The notes beneath the pieces are model-generated. The model had not been told where the DNA came from. It worked only from the letters and a program-made list of their open reading frames with translations, and did no database searches. Positions 49,561 to 60,700 of a DNA stretch of 64,000 nt are shown in pieces. Source of the stretch: Calendula officinalis. Taxonomy: Eukaryota; Streptophyta; Magnoliopsida; Asterales; Asteraceae. The DNA lies in assembly GCA_963853835.1 (NCBI GenBank), contig OY970830.1:39765966-39829965 (forward strand), read 5' to 3'. The position numbers and the translations under genes were made by a program. Every line of letters begins with the position of its first letter. The stretch's first letter is position 1.

Positions 49561-49982
49561 TACACCTGCAATTTGTAATATGGATGCATGGATCTGTACT
49601 TCGTTTGATGTGTGGTGGCAACTTTGTTCAAATTTACCCGTTTGTAATTTACAAAGAATGAAGATGCATGTTATCGGTTTCACGGCTTGTTGGGTGATAT
49701 GGAGATTCCGTAATTCCCTTGTGTTTGATAGTAGTAAATTTCGTAGATCAGACATAGTTGATAGCATTAAGTTGTTTTCGTTTTCGTGGTTAATCCATAG
49801 GAATCATAAGTTTCAGATTCCATGGGCGAATTGGTTAATTAATCCGTTGTAATTTCTTTGTTTTGTTCTTGTCTAGTTTTTTGCTAGACTCTCGTGGTAA
49901 TAAAAATTTTTGGAGGTCTTTGGGGGGTGATGGCAATGCCGAAGCTTCACTCATTGCCTTCTTTTTGCTGTTAAAAAAAAAT
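49561..49982 (+). mobile_element. 5'-truncated LINE 3' end, nested in the Helitron
   Basis: A plus-strand frame to 49852 (TACWVIWRFRNSLVFDSSKF ... IPWANWLINPL) matches the C-terminal end of plant non-LTR reverse transcriptases, where a WxxWxxRN(x)xVF stretch follows the zinc-binding part. A 3' UTR follows (CTAGTTTTTTGCTAGACTCTCG, TGATGGCAATGCCGA) and an A9 tail at about 49973-49981. GACGAAT occurs on both sides (49522 and 49984), a possible target duplication. Orientation is opposite to the host Helitron. Confidence 0.7.
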
Positions 49983-50749
49983 TAGACGAATTAGCATACA
50001 CTTGTTAATGCAAACACTGTCAAAAGTCGACAATTGTGAAGAGAAACCACTGTCAAAGTTGCTACATATATATAAACATGAAAAAGAACAAACATTGATA
50101 TGCAAGGGAATTGCTAATATATCACGGCGGTTTGGATTTTTTGATCGGCATCTTTAATTTGACGGGCGGGATGTGTGGTCTGAAGAAGAAATTCTTTGAA
50201 CACGGAATCATAAAATCTGCGGCGGTTACACACATTCATGGCGTTTTACGGAATTGAAGAAGAAAGGATCGTTTTAGGGAATTGAAATATTTACGTGTAA
50301 ATATGTGGGGGCGAAAATTAGGGGTTTTAAAGCTGGGACATTGATCACGTAAAAAATTCACTGTATTCTACCGTTTAATTATTATATTAATGGTAAACAT
50401 TGAATTTCTTTTGACCCACAAATAAGTCATTCTACCGTTTCTATAATTGTCCTTTTGACTTTATTTCAATTGCTATATTATTAATGGAAAATATTGAATT
50501 GCTTTTGACCCACAAATTAATAAGTCATTCTACCGTTTACATATTGACCCAAAAATATGCAGCTTTAAATGTACATATGTAACCAAATCCGTTACGTTGA
50601 TAAGTAACCCAAAAATAATGGAAAACTTTATTTGAATTGCTATATTACTCTTTGAATAATTAATGTTAGATGGGCGGTATATGAGATATTTATGTTTGAG
50701 CCCCTTTCACGACAGTATATGAGATATTGACTGGCAAATAGTCACCAAA

Positions 50750-50822
50750 GTTGCTACCATGATAAGTGGTAAGTTATATGCCTTTGTACCTAGCCAACCC
50801 GGGTTCGAATCTCGGTAGCAAC
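50750..50822 (+). other. tRNA-like cloverleaf sequence
   Basis: The 5' end GTTGCTACC pairs perfectly with the 3' end GGTAGCAAC over 9 bp. Near the 3' end is GGTTCGAATCT, matching the tRNA B box / T-arm, and AAGTGGTAAG resembles a D-arm. Length 73 nt. The anticodon arm is poor, and no CCA is encoded. It is a tRNA-derived relic or SINE-head-like sequence, not a confident tRNA gene. Confidence 0.45.
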
Positions 50823-51149
50823 TATTTTAAAGTTTTTCATTTACGCGGGTTGGACATTTCCAAAAATGACAGGTTTGAATTCAGACCTGCCATATTTAGA
50901 AATGTGCAATCTGTATTATAAATTAGTATAGATATGTTACATTTAACATATAAAATTGATATTTGATAATTGTAAAACGGTAAGAATCAAAATAAATGAA
51001 TTATTTATTAGCATTGATGGAAAACGTTTATGAACGTTTATTATAAGACTTGAATATGTGAGTTTTGGTGTTAGCATTTATTGTTGCGACAGATCATTCT
51101 CCGAAACATAAACACCGCCTTAATGAAATGTAAACCTAAATTCATGTAA

Positions 51150-51938
51150 GTGAGTCGTGTTTGGTTCGCTGGATTGCTTCTGATGAAATTGGAATCTAGG
51201 AAGGAATTGGAATTGACAGGAATTGGATTCCAATTCCGTACTGTGTTTGGTTGGCAGGAAATGGAATTAAAATTCAATTCAATATTATGTTTGTTTGCCA
51301 GGAAATGGAATTGGAATTCTGTAAAAAGACGAATTTGCCCTTATTCGTGTAGGTGGGGGTGGTGGTGATGGTAGCGACAACGGTAGTGGTGGAGGCGGTA
51401 GGTGGAGGTGGTGGGTGGCGGTGGTGGATGGGTGGTGGAGGCGGTGGCGGGTGGTCGTGGAGGCGGTGGCGGGAGGCGGTGGCAGGTGACGATGGAGGTG
51501 GTGGGTGGCGGTGGTGGTGGAGGGTGGTTGTAGCGGTGATGGGTGGCAGTGGTAGTCGGTGGGTGGTGGTGGGCGGCGGCGGTGGCGGCGGTGGTGGAGG
51601 TGGTGGGTGGCGACAACGGTACTGGTGGTGGTGGGCGGCGGCGGGTGGTGGCGGTGGGTGGTGGTCGTCGGTGGGTGGCGGTGGTGGTGGGTGGCGGCGG
51701 CGGGTGGTGGTTGGTTTAAGGTTCAAAGGTGTTTAAGGGTAATATGGTAATTTACACATTCCTTCATTCATGGGATTTCAAAATCCTTCCATCTTTGGAT
51801 GGAATTCACATTCCCTTATTTGATGGAATGTTTTCCAATTAAGAATTCCAATTCCGTCCAACCAAACATAGGAATCCATAGGAATTGGATTCCAATTCCT
51901 TCAAATTCCTAAGGATTCCAGTGAACCAAACGCCCCCT
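51150..51938. mobile_element. Fold-back element with GTTTGGTT ends
   Basis: Ends GTGAGTCGTGTTTGGTTCGC and (inverted) AGGGGGCGTTTGGTTCACTGG, flanked by TAA on both sides. Further blocks TGTTTGGTTGG and GGAATTGGAATTC repeat in inverted order, so the arms pair over more than 100 bp. TAA/TTA duplication suits PIF/Harbinger-type MITEs. The centre is a minisatellite. Confidence 0.65.
51350..51715. repeat. GGTGGCGGT-type minisatellite
   Basis: G-rich array of GGTGGGTGGCGGTGGTGG-like units. It gives Gly-rich, Trp-rich or (other strand) Pro/His-rich reading frames in several frames, none of which is a gene. Confidence 0.9.
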
Positions 51939-52124
51939 TAATCTCATTAAGCAAATTTGATTAATGGAGTTATGAATGTTTTTGAGAGAAAATTCAAAAA
52001 AATGTAATCATGTTTATTTCTTGAACTTATTGTATGCCTAAATATAGTGTAATGATTAACCCACTTGGTTGCCATTGTGGATCTTGGAAGAGTCAACATG
52101 ATTAACTCAATTACTCGGTGATAG

Positions 52125-52535
52125 CGAACCGAGGTTCGTTTATGGATTCTGGCGCCACCATCCATATGTGTGGAAATCGTTGTAGTTTCCAAACTTATGG
52201 TCCGGTTTTAGATGGAAGAGTGGTGGCGTGTGTTTGATTGATGGTCATGGAGTGCGGGCTCATGGTATTGGCACAGTGGTGCTAACATTCTGAAATGGAA
52301 GTATGGTCATCATTCATCTAGATGTTTTAGATGTTCCTAGAATCTCGAAGGGACTTGTGTTGACGAACAATTTTGATAAAAATTATTACAAACTCGTAAT
52401 CGAAAATGGTCGTATTCAGTTCTCCAAATATGGGTTATTTGTGGGTCAAGCAATCAACACAAGTAGAATCTATCAGCTTGATCTATATGAAGGAGGTTTA
52501 GATAGTGGTGGATATAGATCCGGGGTAATTCTGTA
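52125..52535 (+). pseudogene. Ty1/copia pol fragment: protease and pre-integrase region
   Basis: Plus strand. The aspartic protease active site FMDSGATIHMCGN is followed by CSFQTYGPVLDGRVVAC and, after frame changes, by HLDVLDVPRISKGLVL and YYKLVIENGRIQFSKYGLFVG, the usual copia order of protease and GAG-pre-integrase domain. No LTR is associated. At least one frameshift and a stop break it. Confidence 0.75.
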
Positions 52536-52539
52536 TTAA

Positions 52540-53067
52540 ATGTTGGTATTTTTACCAGCGATAGTGACGGTACTACTAGTGATAGCGAGGGTACTACCAT
52601 TGATAGTGACAGTACCATTAGTCATAATGTAACTAAGTTTTAACTGAATAATTATCTTTTCTAATTATATATATTGCTTGTTCAATAAAGACACGATAAT
52701 ACGAATCTCTTTTTCTTCTTTTCGTGGCATAATCGGTTAACTCACACAAACATTGGAAATATTAATAATGCAAACTAAAGGAATGATAAAAATAAACAAT
52801 AAAATTTTGACAAATGTGAAAATTATATAAAATCTAAGTTTACAAAGATTTTAACAAATGTTGATCCATTTAGATATTTGTGAAATGAATAAAATAATCA
52901 CATTAGGAGGTAACAAATATTTCATTACATTTTGTGATAACTAAGCCATTATTTATATGTTTATTTTTTGTAGTCAAGATATGAAACTATTAATACATTC
53001 AAATTATATAAGGTCGATATTGAAAATCTAACATGACAAACACATAAAGATTTTCCACTTGGACAGA
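52540..53067. other. AT-rich spacer, nothing recognised
   Basis: A short repeat of GATAGTGACGGTACTAC-type words at 52560-52620 probably belongs to the copia fragment. The stretch from about 53068 is the shared 3' flank of the BURP genes. Confidence 0.4.
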
Positions 53068-53235
53068 AACATACATAAAAGCAAATACAAAGATATCACC
53101 CTACATAATTAAACAACCACCTACTTATAATATTTTACATCAATGGCATCTCTTAAAATGCACATTACATTATTACAAGTACATCAAACAGGCATCACAA
53201 TCCCTTCAGTTCACTAGTCACAAGATAATATGTCG

Positions 53236-54545
53236 TTAGTAAGGTACCCAAACAAGATGATCTTCAGGTAGGATGTGACAAAGAGGAGTAGACCCTGGTT
53301 TCACTTTCAGAACCTTAAACACCATATCTTTCGGGTACAACTTTGCGGCGTATCTATGACATACCGCAAATCCTTTAACCTTCGTACCATCTTCACCCAC
53401 CAATGATACCGAATAAGCCCTTGTTGTGGCGGTTTTGTGACAATAGAAAACCGCATACGGGTATTTTTGTTTGTGGCAAGCAACGAAATTATCCGTGGCC
53501 ACCTTACTTACACCTTCTACCGTGTACTTTTGTACGCTCGGGGTAGTTTTAGTAGCACTTACTTCTGTCGAGATCGCCTTAACATTTTTCCCCAAATTTG
53601 ATGTAGTGAAATCCACCATGCCCTCTAAAGAAGTAGCACAATACTTGTTCTCTCCTTCCATGTCTTCCTCCTCACATTGGTTCATTGTGTTCTTCATTAA
53701 TTTGGATGCTAATGAGTTGGGTTTGACCGAAAAACGAGTGTAAAGTTCGGGTAGGTTTTTTAATGAAAATGGTATTGTGTCGGCGACTTCTCGTGGCAAG
53801 AAAGTCGATGACGGGTTGTTGGTTTTAGGAAATCGTAAGGTCAACTCGTGGCCTTGATACATGTCTTTTTCTAGCAAGAAATTAGGCACATTGTATCCTT
53901 GTGCATAGTATTTGAAATCGTTGCCGGTAGCTGCATACTTGGTGGCCGATTCCCTAGTACCAGGTGGAGTGTTAACCACATTACCTAAATTATTATGAAG
54001 AAAAAAAAAACATTAGTCATTATAGTAGTACGTATATGGAAGTTGTAAAATGAAATCTATTCCTAATTTTATTGTTCATATTTCCTTTTTTAAATGTAAT
54101 TAAATTATTGTTCACTTAAAAATTCAACCAATCAAAAAACAGTTAAATGATAAAGATAGAATTTTATTTGTTGCACAGTGTAATAGATGCAATTTTCTTA
54201 AAGTGTGTAATATTTATCTATAGATAATAATTTTAGGACGGAAAGAATATCAGGCAACTCACCTTTATGTAGAAGCTCAATTATTACTTTGGGCATGGGA
54301 GTGTTTGGCAACATAGATTTCCAATATGTTTCTGGAGCCACAGCTGCATGGCTCACGATCATTGACAACTGAATATTAACAGAAACAAACATTAGATAAA
54401 ATCGAGTAATTATTGCATGCGTACAACGTACGTAAAAGCACCATTAGCACGTTTATGATCATACTATATGCATGCTAGAATAGTTAAACGGGTAGAAGGT
54501 AGATTTACTCACAGAAAGAACGGCGATGATATGTAGAAACCCCAT
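53236..54545 (-). CDS. BURP-domain protein, gene 2 (three exons)
   Basis: Exons on the minus strand: 54545-54513, 54368-54263 and 53984-53236, with lengths 33, 106 and 749, identical to gene 1; about 295 residues. Signal peptide MGFLHIIAVLS plus exon 2; BURP domain with CH-X10-CH-X25-CH-X25-CH and the same CHILPEDHLVW end. The frame is intact and most differences from gene 1 leave the motif residues untouched, which suggests selection on the protein. Intron 2 carries a 188-bp MITE that gene 1 lacks. Upstream of the ATG only a few bases match gene 1 and there is no TATA box at the matching place, so transcription may be altered or lost. Function as for gene 1. Confidence 0.9.
54060..54247. mobile_element. 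MITE in intron 2 of BURP gene 2
   Basis: Alignment of the two BURP introns shows a clean insertion: gene 1 reads AAATCTATGATCAGGC, whereas gene 2 has about 190 extra bases between AAATCTA and TATCAGGC. Ends (TTCCTAATTTTATTGTTC / inverted TTCTTTCCGTCCTAAAATTA) and the TA duplication point to a decayed Stowaway-like element. Confidence 0.7.
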
Positions 54546-54552
54546 AAGTAAC

Positions 54553-55254
54553 GTCTGACAATAAGGAGGTGACCACATGCAACTTGAAGATTATCCATTT
54601 GACCGGCGGCCCTCACATTCTCGTCACAATCAACCCTTAATTTTAATTCTCTTGGCTGACCACCTGTTTTCATCTCGCCGACTTCCTCCCAAGCTTCGAG
54701 ACCTATTTTCATTTCTCTTTGATTTATGCGGCCGAAACATAATGGATTCAGGGGAAAATATGGTTTATGGTTTAAGGGGTTACAAACATTAATTAATTAA
54801 GCCCGCTCGTTAGCCCGACAAGTTTGGCCCTTGGCCTACGGCCATCCCGACTCAAAAGAATACCACTCAACGCTTACGATTAACTAACCGCTCAAAACAC
54901 GAGACGAACTATCTAATTGCATTTAATAAAATATGAACGTCCATTAAATTATAAAGTGTTCAAATAATTAAAACGCCCAACTATTTAACGCGTCTACATA
55001 TTTAAAGTTTTATTAACTCATACAATGTCTAATTATTTTATTAAACATCTAATTACTCATATATCGCCCAACTCGTTAATTAAAACGTCTAATAAATTAC
55101 GAACCGTCTAATTACAGGTCGTCTAATAAATATATTAATAACAATATTGACTATTTAAAATATATAATTCATTTTTCTACTAATTATTCATTTTAAATTT
55201 AAATATGACGATTAAAATAATATTATTTAATTATTAAAATTTTAGGGCGTTACA
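54553..55254. repeat. LTR-like fragment replacing the BURP gene 2 upstream region
   Basis: Starts where homology to the gene 1 promoter ends and finishes in TTTTAGGGCGTTACA, an LTR-type end like the two other Ty3-type LTR ends in this window (GGGATGTTACA, GAGGTGTTACA). There is no matching TGTAAC start or PBS. The body has repeated AA(C/T)TATTTAA and CGTCTAATAAAT words. Confidence 0.45.
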
Positions 55255-55267
55255 GGAATGCATGAAG

Positions 55268-55269
<2 letters not shown>

Positions 55270-55352
<83 letters not shown>
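55270..55352. repeat. (TA)n microsatellite
   Basis: About 41 TA units. Confidence 0.98.
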
Positions 55353-55355
<3 letters not shown>

Positions 55356-55744
55356 TTAATTATAGAAACTTACAAACCCAACTAAAATTTTTGGCGGGAT
55401 TGGGGATTTGGCGCGCATCACAACTGTACAACCGCATCTCCAAACAAGTAAATAGTCATGTTGATTTCTGCTGCAGCATCATCAAGATTCGCGTGAGAAC
55501 AAAATCTGCTGCAACATGTGAATCATGATGATGCCGCACCAGTAAGCAATGACTTAATTTATCTTCATATATGAAAATTAAGTTTGATCCATCAAAATAA
55601 TGGCAATTAGAGTACAATATATAGAGCTGATATTAATTAGTTCTCTTTTAATTCCAAAGAAACTATCATCACGTATATTTTACAATCTCAAGAAAATATT
55701 TGATTCTCCTGCAACACTGCCTATGATGTGGTAAAAATCGAGGT

Positions 55745-57015
55745 AAAACATTTGTTGTTGCGGTTTCAATATTTGTTAGTGCGGTTATGGGGATAAGTTT
55801 TAAGAAGTAGCTGCAACACTAGCTGTAACTTCCATCCAACTTGATCTGCAGTATTTACTCGATGCATTTAATTTAAATATTATTTCAAATAAAATTCATG
55901 CAGTTACACTGTTACATTTGTTATTGCGGTTTTCCGTATTTGTTATAGCGGTTTCACTGTTGTTACGCGCTTGAATTCTGGATGATGGTCAATTTTCCCT
56001 CTTCAATTTCGACGCCCTTGGTTATTGTATATATAGTTAACCAGTATTATTCTAAAATCCAGTTACAAGAAAATTATTAATCAAAAACCTTTTTTGGTTA
56101 TTAACATCATGAGTTCCCAAAACGAAAATCTTCCACAAGAGATTATTGATATCGAGTCTTCTACCGACGACGATATTAATAACTACCGAAGCGAGGATCC
56201 TCTAGAGCACAACCATTACTTTGCTGTGAAATTGACCTCCCAAGTTATACAACGGAGGGAAATTGTATGCATTCTATATTGTGGTTCTTTTTTCTTTCTG
56301 TTTACTGTTTATGATGATGAAATATTTTTTTTGATTTCTTAATTTCAGACTATACCAGCAAAGCTGGTTCAGGATCTCAAACTCTTCAACTATGGCACAT
56401 GTTGTGTCTTCGAGATGGGAGAGATGAGTTCAAGGTTCGTGTTGGTTGATACCCTTCGGAATCGAAAGAAACCAATCGAAGAAAGACCCTATGGCCCGAT
56501 CACCATTCATGAGGATTTTAACGAGTTGAGAATGAAATGGGGCATCCATTGGAACCAATGGGTTGTTTTCACCATTATCTTGAGAAAATGAAGCCTGGAG
56601 GCCGAGTTTACATGAAAGTAACTTTGTTTTAATTAGTTTTTGGTTGTTAATTTTGTGACTTTTTAATTTTCTCTTGTAATGCATGCCCGTTTGTTAATAT
56701 TATGTAAAGTATTTTTAGTTAACCATCTATCTTCAAAGTCTCCGATAAAAAAAAAAATCTATCTTCAAATTTAGAATGTCTAATTTCAAATAATTAATTT
56801 ATAATATTAACAGATTAATATTAATAATTTAATTGATTAATTTATAATATTAATAATTTATTTGATTAATTTATAATATTAACAAATAATGACTGAAATC
56901 TTTAAACAAGTTTTACTTGTCTAACGTTATTTATTGTAACGGCTAGCATACATTTGTTATTTCGGTTTTTCAACCTTTGTTGTTGCGGTTTGCTTGTTTG
57001 TTAATGCGGTTTGAC
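55745..57015. repeat. Dispersed TTTGTTGTTGCGGTTT repeats
   Basis: About seven copies at roughly 55750, 55772, 55917, 55937, 56950, 56977 and 56998, all in one orientation. They resemble subterminal repeats of CACTA elements; the B3-like frame lies between the two groups. Confidence 0.65.
56109..56591 (+). CDS. Two-exon gene of unknown function, possibly B3-like
   Basis: Exon 1 56109-56264 (MSSQNENLPQEIIDIESSTD...), intron 56265-56348 with GTATGC and TTTCAG, exon 2 56349-56591; 132 residues in this model. After an acidic N-terminus comes a segment reading YFAVKLTSQVIQRREI, then TIPAKLVQDLKLFNYGTCCV and SSRFVLVDT. This beta-rich pattern, with IP-x-KLV after a leading strand, resembles plant B3 DNA-binding domains, but no diagnostic motif is decisive. 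Near 56560 another frame continues more protein-like to GGRVYMKVTLF and a stop at 56628, so a one-base frameshift may hide the true C-terminus. The gene sits between two groups of CACTA-type repeats and may be transposon cargo. Confidence 0.45.
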
Positions 57016-57244
57016 CGCATTAACAAAACAAATTTGATTGTCATAATATCCAACGGACATATTTTGAAATAGTTGTCTTTCTTTTTCGTTGAGATCCTGT
57101 TTTCGTTCTGCTACTCTTTTTAAAGTAATTTCGTTTTTGTTTTTTTTTTATTTCATGCTTTGAAGTAGACTTAGAAATATAAGTATCTTCCAATTAGCTG
57201 CCAAAATAGACACATTACATTCATAAAATAGAGAATACAGTAGA

Positions 57245-57572
57245 TTATGCAAACATTGCATATCCTATGAAAACTATGCAAATCCCTATCAAATACAATT
57301 TCATTTTCCTTAGCATTAAGTCACGTTCCTCCAGCTTCATTTCAAGATTGTTCTTCGAGTTTATTAATCCTAGAATGATTTGTTTGGATCTTTCACACAT
57401 AACAGGATCAAACCACACAAAAAACCTACATGTAGAACCCTATAAAAAACAATATTATACAATAGTTAATTATAAGTTGAATTCTAAAATGGCCTTACCT
57501 TTGTCCAGGGTTTCTGACTGTCCATGAAGTGCGAATCACTGCTTGTTTGCCACATGATGAACAAAAAACCAT
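57245..57572 (-). pseudogene. GRF zinc-finger protein with C-terminal membrane segment, one frame mismatch
   Basis: Minus strand. Exon 1 57572-57499 encodes MVFCSSCGKQAVIRTSWTVR then NPGQ; an intron with GTAAGG and TATAG follows; exon 2 57439-57245 encodes GSTCRFFVWFDPVMCERSKQ, a helix (NNLEMKLEERDLMLRKMK) and a hydrophobic end LYLIGICIVFIGYAMFA. CxxC, TSWT, NPG-(R/Q)-R and C-(R/K)-FFVWFDP are the marks of plant GRF-type zinc fingers, and a C-terminal coiled coil plus membrane segment is usual in this group. The two exons do not join in phase with the GT-AG sites found (one base off), and the middle FYxC cysteine stretch is missing, so it is probably broken. It lies just upstream of, and divergent from, the TNPD gene. 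Confidence 0.65.
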
Positions 57573-57708
57573 CTTGTAGCTCGAAAGAAAATGTGTTCGT
57601 TTTTTTTTTTTTGATAAATGGCTGAATATGAGACTTACTTATATATCCTTCAATTACCATTTAAATATAATATTAATTAATTTTTATTGTGGTTTTATTA
57701 ATTTTTAG

Positions 57709-60700
57709 ATGGAGCGTAATTATTGGATGTATCAAGTTGTACGTTCGTCCGCCGATTATGTCATCGGTGTTGGAAATTTTATTCGGATTGCTGAATCGAA
57801 TCGCGTTAAGAACGCAAGTCCTTCGATTTTATGTCCTTGCAACGTTTGTGAAAACTCTAAAAGATTCACAAACACCGCTGATATAGAGCACCATTTGTTT
57901 CGCCATGGTTTTATGTATAATTACACTTGTTGGTCAAGTCATGGAGAATCATGACTTGATTGTAACACATCTTCGAGCAATGTCAAAAGTAGTAGTGCAT
58001 ATACAACATTGAACAATGACTCATACCACGATAACGATCAATACACTTCAAATGACCGTTTCGATGAAAGTATTAATGAATTGGATACTAATATAAGTGG
58101 TGACGTTGGTGAACAAGATGAATTACATCGCTTATTTGATGAAGCCGAAACACCGTTATATAAAGGTTCTAAATTAATGAAACTTGATGCTGTGTTGAAG
58201 TTAATTAACTTAAAGATGAAAAATGGATGGAGTGATACAAGTTTCACAACCCTATTAGAGCTTTTACATCATGAGTTGCTTCCAGAAGAAAATGGATTAC
58301 CAATTTCTACATATCGAGCAAAAAAATTAATGTGTCCAATGGGATTGGAAGTAGAAAGAATACATGCATGTCCTAATAATTGTATGTTGTTTCGGAACGA
58401 GTTCGTAAATTTGCATAACTATCCTCATTGCGGTGCATCGAGGTATAAACGGAAAAAAAAGATACGGATGAAGTTGACGATGATGTGACAAAGAATGGAC
58501 CACTGGCTAAAATGTTGTGGTATCTTCCTATTATACCAAGACTGAAAAGGTTATATTCAAACGAGAAAGAAGCCAAGTTACTTTGTTGGCATTCAGAAGA
58601 ACGTGTAATTGACGGGAAAATTAGACATGTTGCGGATTCACCGCAGTGGAGAAACATTGATAAAAGGTATGTTGAGTTTGGGAAGGAAATCAGAAACATA
58701 CGGTTTGGACTTAGTTCGGATGGGATAAATCCTTTCGGTAACATGAGTAGTCGTCATAGTACGTGGCCAGTTCTCTTATGCATTTACAATCTCCCACCAT
58801 GGTTATGCGTGAAACGGAAATACATTATGATGTCATTATTGATTCAAGGTCCGAAACAACCTGGTAATGATATTGATGTTTATTTATCTCCTTTGATTGA
58901 CGACTTAAAAACTCTTTGGAGTGATGGTGTAGATATATACGATGCTTATAGAAAAGAACAATTTAAATTGCGGGCCATGGTTTTTTGTACTATCAATGAC
59001 TTTCCAGCATACGGTAACTTGCCAGGATACAAAACAAAGGGTAAGAAAGCTTGTCCTGTTTGTGAAGATGAGACAAGCTCGGTGTGGTTACGAAATTGCA
59101 AAAAAACTGTATACATGGGACATCGAAGATTCCTTCCCAAGAGCCACCCCTTTAGGAAGAAGACGATTGAGTTTGACGGAACTGTCGAGGTCAGGATGGT
59201 GGAGAAACGATTTGATACATTTTCACGAGTTGAAAATATTAATGTTGTGTTGGGTAAGAGATTCCGTATTGATAATGATGCCATATGGAAAAAGAAGTCC
59301 ATATTTTTTCAATTGCCTTACTGGAGACATTTAGATGTTAGACATTGTCTTGATGCTATGCACATAGAAAAAAACGTGTGTGAGAGCTTGATAGGCTTAT
59401 TATTGGATATTAAGTATAAAACTAAAGATGGTATTAAGGTTCGAAATGACATGGTCGAGATGGGAATACGTAAAGATCTTGCTCCCATACAACGAGGCAC
59501 TCGTACTTATCTTCCACCCGCATGTTATAATACAACGGAAGAAGAAAAAAAAAGTTCTGCCAATGTTTGCACGATATTATGGTTCCATCATCTTATTCAA
59601 CAAACATTAAAAGATTTGTGTCGATGAAAGATTATAAATTGCTTGAGATGAAGTCTCACGATTGTCATGTTTTGATGACACATATGATTCCAATCGCAAT
59701 TCGTGGAATTTTACACGATGATATCCGACATACAATCACAAAACTTTGTTTGTTTTTCAACAATATTCATACGAAAGTTATTGATGTGGAAGATTTGGGC
59801 AAATGGGAGAAAGACGTTTATGTTATCCTTTGTGAACTAGAGATGCACTTTCCACCATCATTTTTTGATATAATGGTTCACCTAATATCTCATATCATAC
59901 AAGAGATTAAGGCATGTGGTCCTGTATTTCTACGTTACATGTACCCTTTTGAAAGATACATGGGAATATTGAAAGGTTATGTAAGAAATCGTAATCGACC
60001 AGAGGGAAGTATTATTGAAGGGTATACTTCTGAAGAGGTGATTGAGTTCTGCCAAGGTACGTATGTAATATATATGATCAACTATAGCAAAAATTAATTT
60101 ATTATATATTTTGTTTTTTTAGGCTATATGGAAGGTGTCAAAAGTGTTGGCGTTCCTAAAAGTCGCCATTCAGGTCGACTTGAAGGAAAGGGAGGAGTAG
60201 GATTTAAGATAATAGTGCCAATGCACGAAGAACTACAAGTTGCTCATTTAGTAATCTTAAAGCACATGACATGCCTCACTACATATGTTGATGAACATAT
60301 GGATATGTTAAAGTCGACGAACCCGGGTAAACAACAATTGTGGTACATAAACAACCAAAACAAGGATTTGGCAAGTTGGTTGAAAGAGAGGGTGAGAACA
60401 AGTGACGACGTTGATGACACTGTCAAAAAATTGGGACAAGGTCCAGATGCTAGAGTAAAATCTTACCAAGGATATGATATTAATGGTTATACATTTTACA
60501 CCAAAGATCAAGATAGAAAAAGTACAGTGCAGAATAGTGGAGTTACAATAATAGCATCAACAACCGAAATCGATAGGCGTGATCAAGATACATTGATAAG
60601 CATCGCAAAAGATTCTTATTATGTGTGATACAAGAAATTTGGGAATTGCAGTATTCTGATTTCATAATTCCAGTGTTCAAGTGTAAGTGGGTAAATAACC

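Larger units (their letters stand above)
48237..50932 (-). mobile_element. Helitron with a helicase fragment
   Basis: On the minus strand it starts TCTATACTAATTTATAATACAG at 50932 (preceded by A) and ends with a GC hairpin (stem CCCGC/GCGGG, 48248-48265) and CTAG at 48240-48237 followed by T: all Helitron hallmarks, inserted between A and T. It carries the last part of a Helitron helicase, a nested LINE 3' end and a tRNA-like fold near its 5' end. No Rep domain, so it is non-autonomous. Confidence 0.88.

Noticed and set aside
50750..50822. A functional tRNA gene
   Set aside because: Acceptor and T-arm features are present, but the anticodon stem is poor and it lies inside a Helitron; reported only as tRNA-like.
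51274..51750. Gly/Trp-rich and Pro/His-rich proteins on both strands
   Set aside because: Minisatellite of GGT units; simultaneous open frames on both strands show it is compositional.
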